A stretch of DNA of 17,210 bases from Actinomycetota bacterium (lineage in GTDB: Bacteria > Actinomycetota > Actinomycetes > Streptosporangiales > Streptosporangiaceae), in contig PLIQ01000366.1 in the NCBI GenBank assembly GCA_003140115.1, positions 1 to 17,210 of the forward strand, written 5' to 3'. Below are positions 6,774-14,650 of this stretch, in pieces (within the stretch, counting starts at the first letter, position 1; every line of letters starts with the position of its first letter). The translations under genes were made by a program, and so were the position numbers. The notes below the pieces were generated by a model. It was given only the letters and a program-made list of their open reading frames with translations, was not told the origin of the DNA and searched no databases.

Positions 6774-8420
6774 GTGATATCGACAAGACCCTGGCGGGTA
6801 CGAGCGGCGGCCGTGGCCGCCGCGGTCCTGGCCGGCGGCCTGCTGGCCGCGTGCAGCAGCAGCAGCCCGAGCACTAACAGTCCGTCCACGGGGCCGACCG
6901 GCGTGCTGACGATCACCACCGGGGCGGCCGGCACGTTCGCCGACGACTTCAACCTGTACTCCCCCAATGCCGAGGACGCAACGAACGGGATGATCTACGA
7001 GCCGCTGTTCTTCTTCGACACGGCGAAGGACGGCGTGGTCGAGCCCTGGCTCGGCACCAGCTACACGTGGTCCAACGGGGGCAGGACCCTGGCCGTGCAA
7101 CTCAGGCACGGCGTGACGTGGACCGACGGCAAGCCATTTACCAGCGCGGACGTGGTATTCACGTTCAACCAGGCGATTCACAGCACGGCGCTGAACAAGT
7201 TCGGCCTGCCGCTGGCGAGCGTGGCGGCTAACGGGCCCTATGCGGTCACCATCAACTTCACCCAGCCCGCTTACACGGATGCTTACTACGCACTCGGCAG
7301 GGTCGAGATCTTGCCCCAGCACATCTGGGCATCGATCACGGACCCGGCCACGTTCCTGAACACCAAGCCGGTGGGCACCGGGGCCTACGAGCTCGGCAGC
7401 TTCTCCGGCCAGGTGTTCACGATGACCGCGAACCCGCACTACTACCTCCCGGGCCTGCCGAAGTTCAAGACCATCCGGTTCCTGGCCTTCAGCGGGAACA
7501 CCACATCGGACGCGGCGATCGAGTCGGGCGAGGTGGACTGGGCCGGCAGCTACATCCCCGGTATCCAGAAGCTCTACCTGGCCAAGAACAAGAACTTCGT
7601 GGTCAGCGACATCCCGCTGTCCACGGCGTTCCTGGTGCCGAACATGACCAGCGGCCCGACCGCGAACCTGGCGGTCCGGCAGGCGATCAGCACCGCGCTC
7701 AACCGGGCCGACATCAGCAACACGGTCTACAACGGGTACGCGTCGCCGACGAACCCCGAGGCGCTGATCCTGCCGAACTACTCGTCGGTCCTGTCCCCGT
7801 CGCTGTCCGGCGCTTCGTTCGGTAGCCCGAACGCAGCCGCGGCCAAGAACATCCTGACCAAGGCCGGCATCAAGACGCCGCTGAACCTCACCGTCGACAT
7901 GGTCTCCGGTTACACCGACTACCTCAGCGACCTGCAGATCATCCAGGCGCAACTCAAGCCGGCCGGCATCAACCTGACCATCGACCAACCCGCCTACGCC
8001 ACGTTCACCTCGCTCCAGGACACCGGGAAGTTCCAGCTGCTGATGGACAACTTCGGCTATACGCCGAGCCCGTGGGCGTACTACTACTCGATTCTGGACA
8101 GCTCGATAGCACCCGCGATCGGACAGGTCGACACGGTCGGCAACTACGGGCGCTTCCGCAACGCTCAGGTGGACAGCCTGCTCAACCAGATCGCCAGCAC
8201 GACGAATACCGCGGTGCAGGACCCCGACTTCTACAAGATCGAGCAGATCTTCGCCGCTCAACTCCCCGACATCCCGCTGTTCAACCAGCAGGACGAGATC
8301 GAGTTCAACGGGAACGTGGTCGGCAACTACCCGTCGGTATCCAACCCCTACGGCGCGACCGCCGTTTACATCCAGCCGGACCTTGGCTGGGTGGCGGCGC
8401 GACTCGTCCCCGTGAAGTAG
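6774..8420 (+). CDS. ABC importer substrate-binding lipoprotein, family 5 (SBP_bac_5)
   Basis: The 548-residue protein captures the substrate outside the cell for the ABC importer encoded downstream. Its N-terminus is a lipoprotein signal peptide: positively charged STRPWRVR, a hydrophobic Ala/Val core, and the lipobox LLAAC with Cys27 as lipidation site. A Ser/Pro/Thr linker follows. The SBP family 5 signature is at about 106-131 (AVQLRHGVTWTDGKPF, then SADVVFTF). Length and fold match DppA/OppA-type proteins. In Thermotoga and others, such proteins also bind beta-mannosides, cellobiose or xylo-oligosaccharides, and the flanking glycosidases favour a sugar here. Start GTG 6774 has AAGAAGGG a few bases upstream. 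It is the first gene of the importer operon, 208 bp downstream of operator 2, and is separated from the permeases by a strong hairpin. Confidence 0.92.
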   Translation: MISTRPWRVRAAAVAAAVLAGGLLAACSSSSPSTNSPSTGPTGVLTITTGAAGTFADDFNLYSPNAEDATNGMIYEPLFFFDTAKDGVVEPWLGTSYTWSNGGRTLAVQLRHGVTWTDGKPFTSADVVFTFNQAIHSTALNKFGLPLASVAANGPYAVTINFTQPAYTDAYYALGRVEILPQHIWASITDPATFLNTKPVGTGAYELGSFSGQVFTMTANPHYYLPGLPKFKTIRFLAFSGNTTSDAAIESGEVDWAGSYIPGIQKLYLAKNKNFVVSDIPLSTAFLVPNMTSGPTANLAVRQAISTALNRADISNTVYNGYASPTNPEALILPNYSSVLSPSLSGASFGSPNAAAAKNILTKAGIKTPLNLTVDMVSGYTDYLSDLQIIQAQLKPAGINLTIDQPAYATFTSLQDTGKFQLLMDNFGYTPSPWAYYYSILDSSIAPAIGQVDTVGNYGRFRNAQVDSLLNQIASTTNTAVQDPDFYKIEQIFAAQLPDIPLFNQQDEIEFNGNVVGNYPSVSNPYGATAVYIQPDLGWVAARLVPVK

Positions 8421-8462
8421 TAAAGCAGCAGGCGCTGAGCAGGTGAGCCAGCCTGACCAGCG

Positions 8463-8501
8463 ACCGGTGGCGCCGCGTCCCCCCCTCGCGGCGCCACCGG
8501 T
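8463..8501 (+). terminator. Perfect 15-bp hairpin between binding protein and permease genes
   Basis: Arms ACCGGTGGCGCCGCG (8463-8477) and CGCGGCGCCACCGGT (8487-8501) pair without mismatch around a 9-base C-rich loop (TCCCCCCCT). No T-run follows. It lies 42 bp after the binding-protein stop codon and 42 bp before the first permease start. In bacterial importer operons such an element typically acts as a partial terminator or a 3'-end stabiliser, raising binding-protein levels over the membrane components. Confidence 0.8.
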
Positions 8502-8543
8502 TACGGTCCGTCCGCGAAGTCCGCTAAGGAGGATGAGGCCCAG

Positions 8544-9536
8544 GTGCGTTATGCGTTCCGCAAGCTCGGTTTCTACCTGATCGCGGCGTGGGTAGCGATT
8601 ACGATCAACTTCCTGCTGCCGCGGCTCATCCCGGGGAACCCGGTCGAGATCCTGATCTCGCGGATGTCGCAGTCCGGCACCATCCCGACCGACGAGGACC
8701 AGGTGCTGACCAGGCTGCTCGGCCTGGGCACCGGGAACATCTTCCAGAAGTACTGGCAGTACCTGGACGGCCTCGTCCACCTGCAGCTCGGCCTCTCGAT
8801 TACCGATTTCCCCACGCCGGTCAGCACCGAGATCGCCTCGTCTATCTACTGGACGCTCATCCTGGTGGGCACCGCGACGGTGATCAGCTGGGTACTTGGC
8901 ATCGTGCTCGGGACGCTGGCGGGCTGGAAGCGGGGCTCCAAGCTAGACGCGATCATCCCGTCCACCACCCTGCTGACCGCGATGCCCTACTTCTGGCTCG
9001 CGCTGATCTTGATCTATCTGTTCGCGACCAACGTCTGGCACATCTTCCCGGCCGGCCAGGGCTACAACACGAACTCCGACATTGTTCCCGGCTGGAACCT
9101 GGCGTTCCTCGGGTCGGCCGTACAGCACGCGCTGCTGCCCGCGCTCACCATCGTGATCAGTTCGGTCGGCGGCTGGCTGCTCGGCATGCGCAACCTGATG
9201 GTCTCTACGCTGTCGGACGACTACGTCGTCGCGGCCGAGGCCAGGGGGCTGCCGCCGCGCCGGATCATGATCAGCTACGCGGCCCGTAATGCCGTGCTGC
9301 CCAGCGTCGCCGGGTTCGCCATCTCGCTGGGCTTCGTGGTCAGCGGGGCCATCGTGGTCGAATACGTCTTCTCCTATCCGGGAATCGGCTTCAAGCTCGT
9401 GGACGCGGTGTCAAACGATGACTACCCCCTGATGCAGGGCATCTTCCTGGTGATCACGCTCGCCGTGCTCGGCGCGAACCTCATCGTCGACCTGCTGTAC
9501 GGCTTTATCGATCCGCGGACGAGGCTGTCCCGATGA
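8544..9536 (+). CDS. ABC importer permease, DppB/OppB type
   Basis: This 330-residue inner-membrane subunit forms half of the transport channel. An N-terminal membrane helix (about 8-28) is followed by an extracytoplasmic loop and five further hydrophobic segments in the BPD_transp_1 domain. The EAA loop that docks the ATPases is at 227-255 (YVVAAEARGLPPRRI, then RNAVLPSV). The conserved EYVFSYPGIG and C-terminal FIDPRTRL motifs mark it as the first permease of the peptide/nickel/oligosaccharide class. GTG 8544 is preceded by AAGGAGG (8526-8532) with an 11-base spacer; an ATG at 8534 is out of frame. Its stop overlaps the next start by 4 bp (ATGA), so the two permeases are translationally coupled. 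Confidence 0.92.
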   Translation: MRYAFRKLGFYLIAAWVAITINFLLPRLIPGNPVEILISRMSQSGTIPTDEDQVLTRLLGLGTGNIFQKYWQYLDGLVHLQLGLSITDFPTPVSTEIASSIYWTLILVGTATVISWVLGIVLGTLAGWKRGSKLDAIIPSTTLLTAMPYFWLALILIYLFATNVWHIFPAGQGYNTNSDIVPGWNLAFLGSAVQHALLPALTIVISSVGGWLLGMRNLMVSTLSDDYVVAAEARGLPPRRIMISYAARNAVLPSVAGFAISLGFVVSGAIVVEYVFSYPGIGFKLVDAVSNDDYPLMQGIFLVITLAVLGANLIVDLLYGFIDPRTRLSR

Positions 9537-10450
9537 GCAGCGTCACGGGTGTCGTCCAGATCGATCCCGGGGTCGCCGACGCGGGTGCGCACCGGCTCGG
9601 CGGGCGGTTGCGCGAGATCTTCAGGTCGCGCAGGCTGCTCGCTGGCGCGTGCATCGTCGGCGTGTTCGCCGGAGTCGGAATCGTCGGCCCGTTTCTGGTC
9701 CATAACGCGAACGCCCTCAGCACTCACGACTGGGCCTCGCCGTCGCTCAGCCACTTGCTCGGCACCAACGAGATCGGGCAGGACGTCTTCGCGCAGCTCG
9801 TGGTCAGCGCACGGGCCTCGCTGGAGATCGGCGCGGGGGCCGGCCTGATCGCCACGGCCATCTCGATCCTGATCGGTATCAGCGGCGGGTATGCGGGCGG
9901 GATCGTCGACGAAGCACTGTCGCTGCTGACCAACGTGATCCTCGTGATCCCCACGCTGCCGCTGGTCATCCTGGTCTTGGCCTACGTGAAGTCGAACAGC
10001 CTGCTGCCGCTGATCCTGATCATCGCGCTCACCAGCTGGGCCGCATCGGCGCGGGTCCTGCGGGCGCAGACGCTGTCGGTCCGCAACCGCGAGTACGTGC
10101 TGGCAGCCAGGGCGTCCGGCGAGCGAACGTTCCGGATAATTCTCGTGGAGATCCTGCCGAACGAACTCCCGGTGATCGTGTCCAACCTGATCTTCGCGAT
10201 GATCTTCGCGATCCTCACCCAGGCCGGGCTCGCGTTCATCGGGCTCGGCGACCCGACGACGCTCACCTGGGGCAACATGCTCAACATCGCCTACAACGAC
10301 GAGGCGCTCTCGTTCGGCGCGTGGTGGTGGTTCATCCCGCCGGGCGCCTGCATCGCGCTGCTCGGCATGGGCCTCGCGCTGATCAACTTCGGGCTTGATG
10401 AGGTCCTCAACCCGCGGCTGCGGGTTTACCGGCCGGGAAAGTCGCGATGA
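9533..10450 (+). CDS. ABC importer permease, DppC/OppC type
   Basis: This 305-residue membrane subunit pairs with the DppB-type permease. After a cytoplasmic N-terminus there is a membrane helix at about 35-57. The characteristic HLLGTNEIGQDVFAQLVVSAR segment (75-95) follows, then the BPD_transp_1 core. The EAA loop is at about 186-215 (REYVLAARASGERTF, then EILPNELPVI). The C-terminal LNPRLR motif is typical of the second permease of this class. ATG 9533 lies inside the upstream stop region (ATGA), and its own stop overlaps the ATPase start in the same way, indicating tight coupling of all membrane parts. Confidence 0.92.
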   Translation: MSSVTGVVQIDPGVADAGAHRLGGRLREIFRSRRLLAGACIVGVFAGVGIVGPFLVHNANALSTHDWASPSLSHLLGTNEIGQDVFAQLVVSARASLEIGAGAGLIATAISILIGISGGYAGGIVDEALSLLTNVILVIPTLPLVILVLAYVKSNSLLPLILIIALTSWAASARVLRAQTLSVRNREYVLAARASGERTFRIILVEILPNELPVIVSNLIFAMIFAILTQAGLAFIGLGDPTTLTWGNMLNIAYNDEALSFGAWWWFIPPGACIALLGMGLALINFGLDEVLNPRLRVYRPGKSR

Positions 10451-11565
10451 CCGCAGGCGATCTGGTGCTGCGCGCGGAACACGTGTGCGTGGAGTATGCC
10501 GGGCCGCGGCCGATCCGGGCCGTTCGTGATGTGACGGTGGAGTTGCGCCGCGGTGAGGTGCTCGGCATCGCCGGAGAGAGCGGATGCGGCAAGTCCACGC
10601 TCGCCTATGCGCTGACCCGGATGCTGCGGCCGCCCGCCGAGCTCACCCGCGGCAGCATCACCTACTTCCCGGACGGCGGCACCCCGGTCGACCTCATGAC
10701 GCTGGACAGCGAGAGCCTGCGCGGATACCGGTGGAACAAGGTCTCGATGGTCTTCCAGAGCGCAATGAACGCGCTCAACCCGGTCACCAGCCTGGGCAGG
10801 CAGTTTGACGACATCTTCGAAGCCCACCGCCCGGCCATGGACCGGGCCGCCCGCCACCGGCGCGCCCGCGAACTGCTCGAGATGGTCGGGATCGACCCGG
10901 CGAGAATCCGCGGCTTCGCCCACGAGCTCTCCGGTGGCATGCGGCAGCGGGTCATGATCGCGATGGCGCTGGCCCTGCAGCCTGAGGTCGTCATCATGGA
11001 CGAGCCCACGACCGCGCTCGACGTGGTGGTGCAGCGGGAGATCCTCGATGAGATCGAGCGGTTGCGCGAGGAACTCGGCTTCAGCGTCATCTTCATCACC
11101 CATGACCTGTCGCTGCTGCTGGAGATCAGCGACCGGCTCGCGGTGATGTACGCGGGCGAGATCATCGAGTATGCCCCGTCCGAGAGGGTCGGCTCGGCTC
11201 CAGCGCATCCTTACACGCTGGGCTTGCTGCGCTCGTTTCCCGACATCCGCGGGGCCCGGCGCGAGCTGCGCGGCGTGCCCGGCACGCCGCCGGACCTGCG
11301 CGAGCACTTCGCCGGGTGCCCGTTCGGTCCCCGATGCTCCTACGCGTTCGGCCCGTGCCGCAGCGTGCCGCCAGTGCTGCGGCCGGTCGCGGCGCGGCGC
11401 GGCGGAGCCGAAGCGGACCGCTGGACCGTGGCCTGCCACCTGCACGACCCCGATGCCCGGCCGGACGGCCCGCCGGCCGAGCTCGGCGGGGCAGCACCCG
11501 GCACCGCGACCCCGGTGACCGCGGACGATGCGATCGGCGCGGAGAGCGGCGGAGGCGAGCGGTGA
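10447..11565 (+). CDS. ABC importer ATPase, DppD/OppD type
   Basis: This 372-residue cytoplasmic ATPase powers the importer. Walker A is GESGCGKST (43-51), the Q-loop is Gln104, the signature is LSGGMRQR (161-168), Walker B is VVIMDEPTTALD (181-192) and the switch His is His219. The C-terminal oligopeptide/dipeptide extension carries the usual four cysteines (Cys291, 297, 304 and 330), which in homologues can bind an iron-sulfur cluster. After Cys330 there is an extra Ala/Gly/Pro-rich tail of about 40 residues. Start ATG 10447 overlaps the permease stop (ATGA), and its stop overlaps the second ATPase's GTG start. Confidence 0.93.
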   Translation: MTAGDLVLRAEHVCVEYAGPRPIRAVRDVTVELRRGEVLGIAGESGCGKSTLAYALTRMLRPPAELTRGSITYFPDGGTPVDLMTLDSESLRGYRWNKVSMVFQSAMNALNPVTSLGRQFDDIFEAHRPAMDRAARHRRARELLEMVGIDPARIRGFAHELSGGMRQRVMIAMALALQPEVVIMDEPTTALDVVVQREILDEIERLREELGFSVIFITHDLSLLLEISDRLAVMYAGEIIEYAPSERVGSAPAHPYTLGLLRSFPDIRGARRELRGVPGTPPDLREHFAGCPFGPRCSYAFGPCRSVPPVLRPVAARRGGAEADRWTVACHLHDPDARPDGPPAELGGAAPGTATPVTADDAIGAESGGGER

Positions 11566-12584
11566 GCGTGCTCGAGGTCCGGGATTTGACGGTCGAGTAC
11601 CGGCAGCGTGGCGGCGCGAGGTTCAGGGCGGTCGACGGGCTCTCGTTCGCGCTCCAGGAGGGCCAGACGCTCGCACTGGTCGGCGAGAGCGGCAGCGGCA
11701 AGTCGACGGTCGTTCGTGCGATCGGGCAGCTCGTGAAGCCTACGGCGGGTGAGATCCTGCTCGACGGCCAGCCCGCGGCCCGGCACGGTGCGGCCCTGCG
11801 GGCCTACCGGCACCGGGTTCAGATGATCTTCCAGGATCCGTTCGCCTCGCTGAACCCGATGCACACCGTCGCGCACCATCTGCGCCGGCCGCTGCAGCTC
11901 CGCCAGCGTCATCTGCGCGGCGCCGCCCTGGATACGGCGACGGCGGATCTGCTGCGCTCGGTCAACCTGACGCCACCCGATGAGATCGCCGCGAAGCACC
12001 CGCACGAGCTGTCCGGCGGGCAGCGGCAGCGGGTGGCGATCGCGCGGGCGCTGGCGACCGACCCCGACGTGCTGCTCGCCGACGAGCCGGTGTCCATGCT
12101 CGACGTCTCGATCCGGCTGGAGATCCTCAACCTGCTCGACCGGCTGAAGGCGGACCGCAACCTCGCCCTGCTCTACGTCACGCACGATCTGGCGACCGCG
12201 CGGCACTTCTCGTCCGAGATCGTCGTGATGTACCGGGGCGAGATCGTCGAGCGAGGCCCGAGCGACGAGGTGATCCTGCACCCGTCGCACCCCTATACCC
12301 AGATCCTTTCCCGGGCCGCGCCGGACCCCACGGCCTCCCGTGCGGTGCTGGCCGCCGCTCGCGCCAAGCGCCAGTCGGCGCGGGCCGCGCGGGCCGCGGA
12401 GGAGCGCGAGGCCGACCTGGGTACCGGCTGCAGGTTCCGCACCCGGTGCCCGTTCGCGACGGACATCTGCACGCGTCACCCGGAGGACATGGACGTGTCC
12501 CCCGGTCACCAGGCGCGGTGCTGGCTCTACGCCATCGCTAACGGCAGCGGCCCGCTGCTGCCCCTCGCGAGCCCGGACGAATGA
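11562..12584 (+). CDS. ABC importer ATPase, DppF/OppF type
   Basis: This 340-residue partner ATPase forms a heterodimer with the DppD-type subunit. Walker A is GESGSGKST (41-49), the Q-loop is Gln91 (IFQDPFASLNP), the signature is LSGGQRQR (150-157), Walker B is VLLADEPVSMLD (170-181) and the switch His is His208. Four cysteines lie near the C-terminus (Cys290, 296, 303 and 320). The start is GTG 11562, with GGAGG (11551-11555) 6 bp upstream and a 4-bp GTGA overlap with the previous stop. The frame is open back to 11316, but that part is a shadow of the preceding gene. Ala/Arg-rich residues 264-282 are a family-variable linker. The stop overlaps the GH36 start (ATGA). Confidence 0.93.
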   Translation: MSVLEVRDLTVEYRQRGGARFRAVDGLSFALQEGQTLALVGESGSGKSTVVRAIGQLVKPTAGEILLDGQPAARHGAALRAYRHRVQMIFQDPFASLNPMHTVAHHLRRPLQLRQRHLRGAALDTATADLLRSVNLTPPDEIAAKHPHELSGGQRQRVAIARALATDPDVLLADEPVSMLDVSIRLEILNLLDRLKADRNLALLYVTHDLATARHFSSEIVVMYRGEIVERGPSDEVILHPSHPYTQILSRAAPDPTASRAVLAAARAKRQSARAARAAEEREADLGTGCRFRTRCPFATDICTRHPEDMDVSPGHQARCWLYAIANGSGPLLPLASPDE

Positions 12585-13951
12585 CGCGGCCTCCGCAGCG
12601 CGAGATTGCTCGGGTGCCCGTCGACCCGGACCGGGCCGCGGTCTACGCCGAGGGCTGGCAGTCATGGAGCGCCACCGAGATCCTGCCGGTGACCGCGGCG
12701 CCCGCCGTCCCGCCACCGGACTCCCTCGCGATCGACTGCCAGTACGGCGCATCGCCGCCGCCCGGCGTGCACCAGGGCTCCGGGCTGCTCGCCCTGGACC
12801 CCGGCACTGGAGGGCCGGTGGCACTGTTCGCGGGGCAGGACGCGTCACGTTCTGTTCCGGTCATACAGGCGCGGGTCCTGAACGGGTACGTCCAAGTCAC
12901 GGCCGACGGACCGGTCAGCCAGATAACGGACCAGGAACCGGGCGGGCTGACGGGCGCGCTGTGCCGGTGGGGCGAGGGGTTCGCTGCGCGGGCGGGCGTA
13001 GCGCGCGGCAGCCTGCGGCAGATCCCGCCGGTCTGGTGCTCGTGGTACCAGTACTACGCCAACGTGACCGAGGCGGACATCACGGCGAACCTCGCGGCCA
13101 TGGACGACCTGCGGCTGCCGGTGCGCGTGGTGCAGATCGACGACGGCTACCAGGCCGCACCGGGCGACTGGCTGGTCCCGTCGGGCCGGTTCGCCGGCCT
13201 GCCCGACCTGGTGCGCCGGATCCGCGGCGCCGGCCGCCGGGCCGGGATATGGATCGCGCCCGCGCTGATCGGCAGGAGCAGCGAGCTGCTCGCCCGGCAC
13301 CCGGAGTGGGCGGTGCGCAGCCCGCAGACCTCGGAGCCGGTGTCCGCGGGGAACGTGGTGCGGGAGGAGTGCACGGCCCTAGACGTCACCCATCCGGGTG
13401 CCGCGCGCTACCTCATCGACGTGCTGAGCACCATGCGGGAGTGGGGCATCGACTACTTCAAGGTCGACTTCGCCTACGCGGGCGCCTGCGAGGGCCTGCG
13501 CCATGAGGACGTGAGCGGGGTGGAAGCCTACCGGCGCGGTCTGCGCCTGATCCGGGACACGATCGGTCCCACGGCAGTGCTGGTCGGCTGCGGGGCGCCG
13601 ATCCTGCCCTCGGTCGGCCTGGTCGACGCGATGCGGGTCGGCCCGGACATCGACGCCCGCTACGAGCCGCCGGACGGCCACCCGACGAAGCCGTCGGGGC
13701 GCAACGCCACCAGGAACGTCGTCGCCCGGGCCTGGCAGCACGGCAGGCTCTGGGTCAACGACCCCGACTGCCTCTTGGCCAGGCCCGGTGTGCAGCGGCG
13801 GGAGGCCTGGGCCGAGACCATCCGGCGATTCGGCGGCCTGCGCTCGTCAGGGGACGGCCTGGCTGAGCTGGACGACTGGGGTCTGGAGGCGACGCGACGC
13901 CTGCTCGTGCCCTCTCCGGCCGGACCGCTGGTCTCGGTGACCGGGACCTGA
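12581..13951 (+). CDS. GH36-type alpha-galactosidase, compact form
   Basis: The 456-residue retaining alpha-glycosidase has no signal peptide and is the last gene of the importer operon, joined by ATGA overlap. A short N-terminal beta domain (about 1-145, with GWQSWS at 25-30) precedes the (beta/alpha)8 melibiase barrel starting at WCSWYQYY (152-159). VVQIDDGYQ lies at 183-191. The nucleophile is predicted to be Asp296 (YFKVDFAYAG) and the acid/base Asp356 (MRVGPDID). Their 60-residue spacing equals my recollection of that in the Thermotoga GH36 enzyme (Asp327/Asp387). Many GH36 proteins are 550-750 residues; here both the N-terminal domain and the C-terminal beta domain are short. Alpha-galactosidase is the likeliest activity, cleaving terminal alpha-galactose from imported oligosaccharides. 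Related GH36 activities (alpha-N-acetylgalactosaminidase, raffinose-type) are not excluded. Confidence 0.85.
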   Translation: MTRPPQREIARVPVDPDRAAVYAEGWQSWSATEILPVTAAPAVPPPDSLAIDCQYGASPPPGVHQGSGLLALDPGTGGPVALFAGQDASRSVPVIQARVLNGYVQVTADGPVSQITDQEPGGLTGALCRWGEGFAARAGVARGSLRQIPPVWCSWYQYYANVTEADITANLAAMDDLRLPVRVVQIDDGYQAAPGDWLVPSGRFAGLPDLVRRIRGAGRRAGIWIAPALIGRSSELLARHPEWAVRSPQTSEPVSAGNVVREECTALDVTHPGAARYLIDVLSTMREWGIDYFKVDFAYAGACEGLRHEDVSGVEAYRRGLRLIRDTIGPTAVLVGCGAPILPSVGLVDAMRVGPDIDARYEPPDGHPTKPSGRNATRNVVARAWQHGRLWVNDPDCLLARPGVQRREAWAETIRRFGGLRSSGDGLAELDDWGLEATRRLLVPSPAGPLVSVTGT

Positions 13952-13974
13952 CGTCCGTGCCGGCGGTCGCGATG

Positions 13975-14607
13975 CTAACCCGCGCTGGCGGCCGCGGCCG
14001 CAGCCGACTTGACCGCGGCGGTTGTCGCATCGATCATCTGGCGCAGGGCTTGCGAGGTCCAGCTGCTCTGGGCGATCTGCTCAGCCCGGGCCCTGAGCTC
14101 CCGCCTGGACAGGCCCGATAGCCGCGGATCGACAATCTTGTGCTCGCACTTGAGGGCGTGCACCAGGGCGATGAGTACCGCGCTGCCCAGATCCGGCGCT
14201 GCCTGCTGCACCAGGGCCTGGGTCACCAGCCGGCGGACCGGGAACACTCCCAGGACCCTGGCCGGCTCAGCGCGGACCGCCCCGGCGGCGGCCAGCCGTT
14301 CATACAGCGTCCGCCGCAGGTCCCTGCCCAACGGCCTCATCACCGCAGATGGCCTGTGCCCGGTACGCGCCAGCACGATCCGCAACGCCGCGTCGAGGAC
14401 TTCATCACCGGCCGGGGAGGTTTCACAGACGATGAGGCGGCCCGGCTTGCCCGCACTTCCCTCACCCGACAGGTCCACTTTGCCCATCATGGTGAGCTCG
14501 ATCAGGTTCGCGCCGGCCAGTGCTGGATCCAGCGGGTCCGTGCGAACATACAGCCGGCCGCTGGCATCATCGGTGACTAGGAGCAGCAGGTTCTCAGCGA
14601 GCAGCAT
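13975..14607 (-). CDS. GPP34 family (GOLPH3-like) protein
   Basis: The 210-residue protein matches the Golgi phosphoprotein 3 family from its first residues (MLLAENLLLLVTDD), through NLIELTMMGKVDL and RTLYERLAAAGAV, to VLGVFPVRRL. Eukaryotic members (GOLPH3, Vps74) bind phosphatidylinositol 4-phosphate on Golgi membranes. Actinobacteria carry many copies of unknown role, often linked to membranes by inference only. No transmembrane segment or signal is seen; the C-terminal tail (about 194-210) is Ala-rich. ATG 14607 is chosen from family alignment. GGAGG lies only 1 base upstream of it, unusually close, and no better in-frame start exists. It reads in the same direction as cydAB and starts 43 bp after cydB, so it may be co-transcribed. 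Its stop faces the GH36 gene with a 23-bp gap and no clear terminator. Confidence 0.85.
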   Translation of the reverse strand: MLLAENLLLLVTDDASGRLYVRTDPLDPALAGANLIELTMMGKVDLSGEGSAGKPGRLIVCETSPAGDEVLDAALRIVLARTGHRPSAVMRPLGRDLRRTLYERLAAAGAVRAEPARVLGVFPVRRLVTQALVQQAAPDLGSAVLIALVHALKCEHKIVDPRLSGLSRRELRARAEQIAQSSWTSQALRQMIDATTAAVKSAAAAAASAG

Positions 14608-14650
14608 TCCTCCACGCTACCGAGCGCGGGCCCGGATTCAGCGACGGGCG

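Noticed and set aside
6771..8780. 669-codon open frame on the minus strand opposite the binding protein
   Set aside because: It is a GC-rich shadow: Arg/Val/Asp-rich with no domain. The plus strand encodes a complete lipoprotein with a family signature.
10447..12584. Annotation of the importer as a dipeptide system with dpp gene symbols
   Set aside because: The ATPases and permeases belong to that class, but family membership does not fix the substrate and the glycosidase context points to sugars, so symbols were left empty.
11340..12848. 502-codon minus-strand open frame opposite the second ATPase
   Set aside because: Shadow of the ATPase and GH36 genes. Composition is Arg/Pro/Ala-rich, with no motif and no ribosome binding site.
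12340..13506. 388-codon plus-strand open frame overlapping the ATPase and GH36 genes
   Set aside because: It lies in a different frame over two well-supported genes and is Arg/Gly/Pro-rich without recognisable domains.
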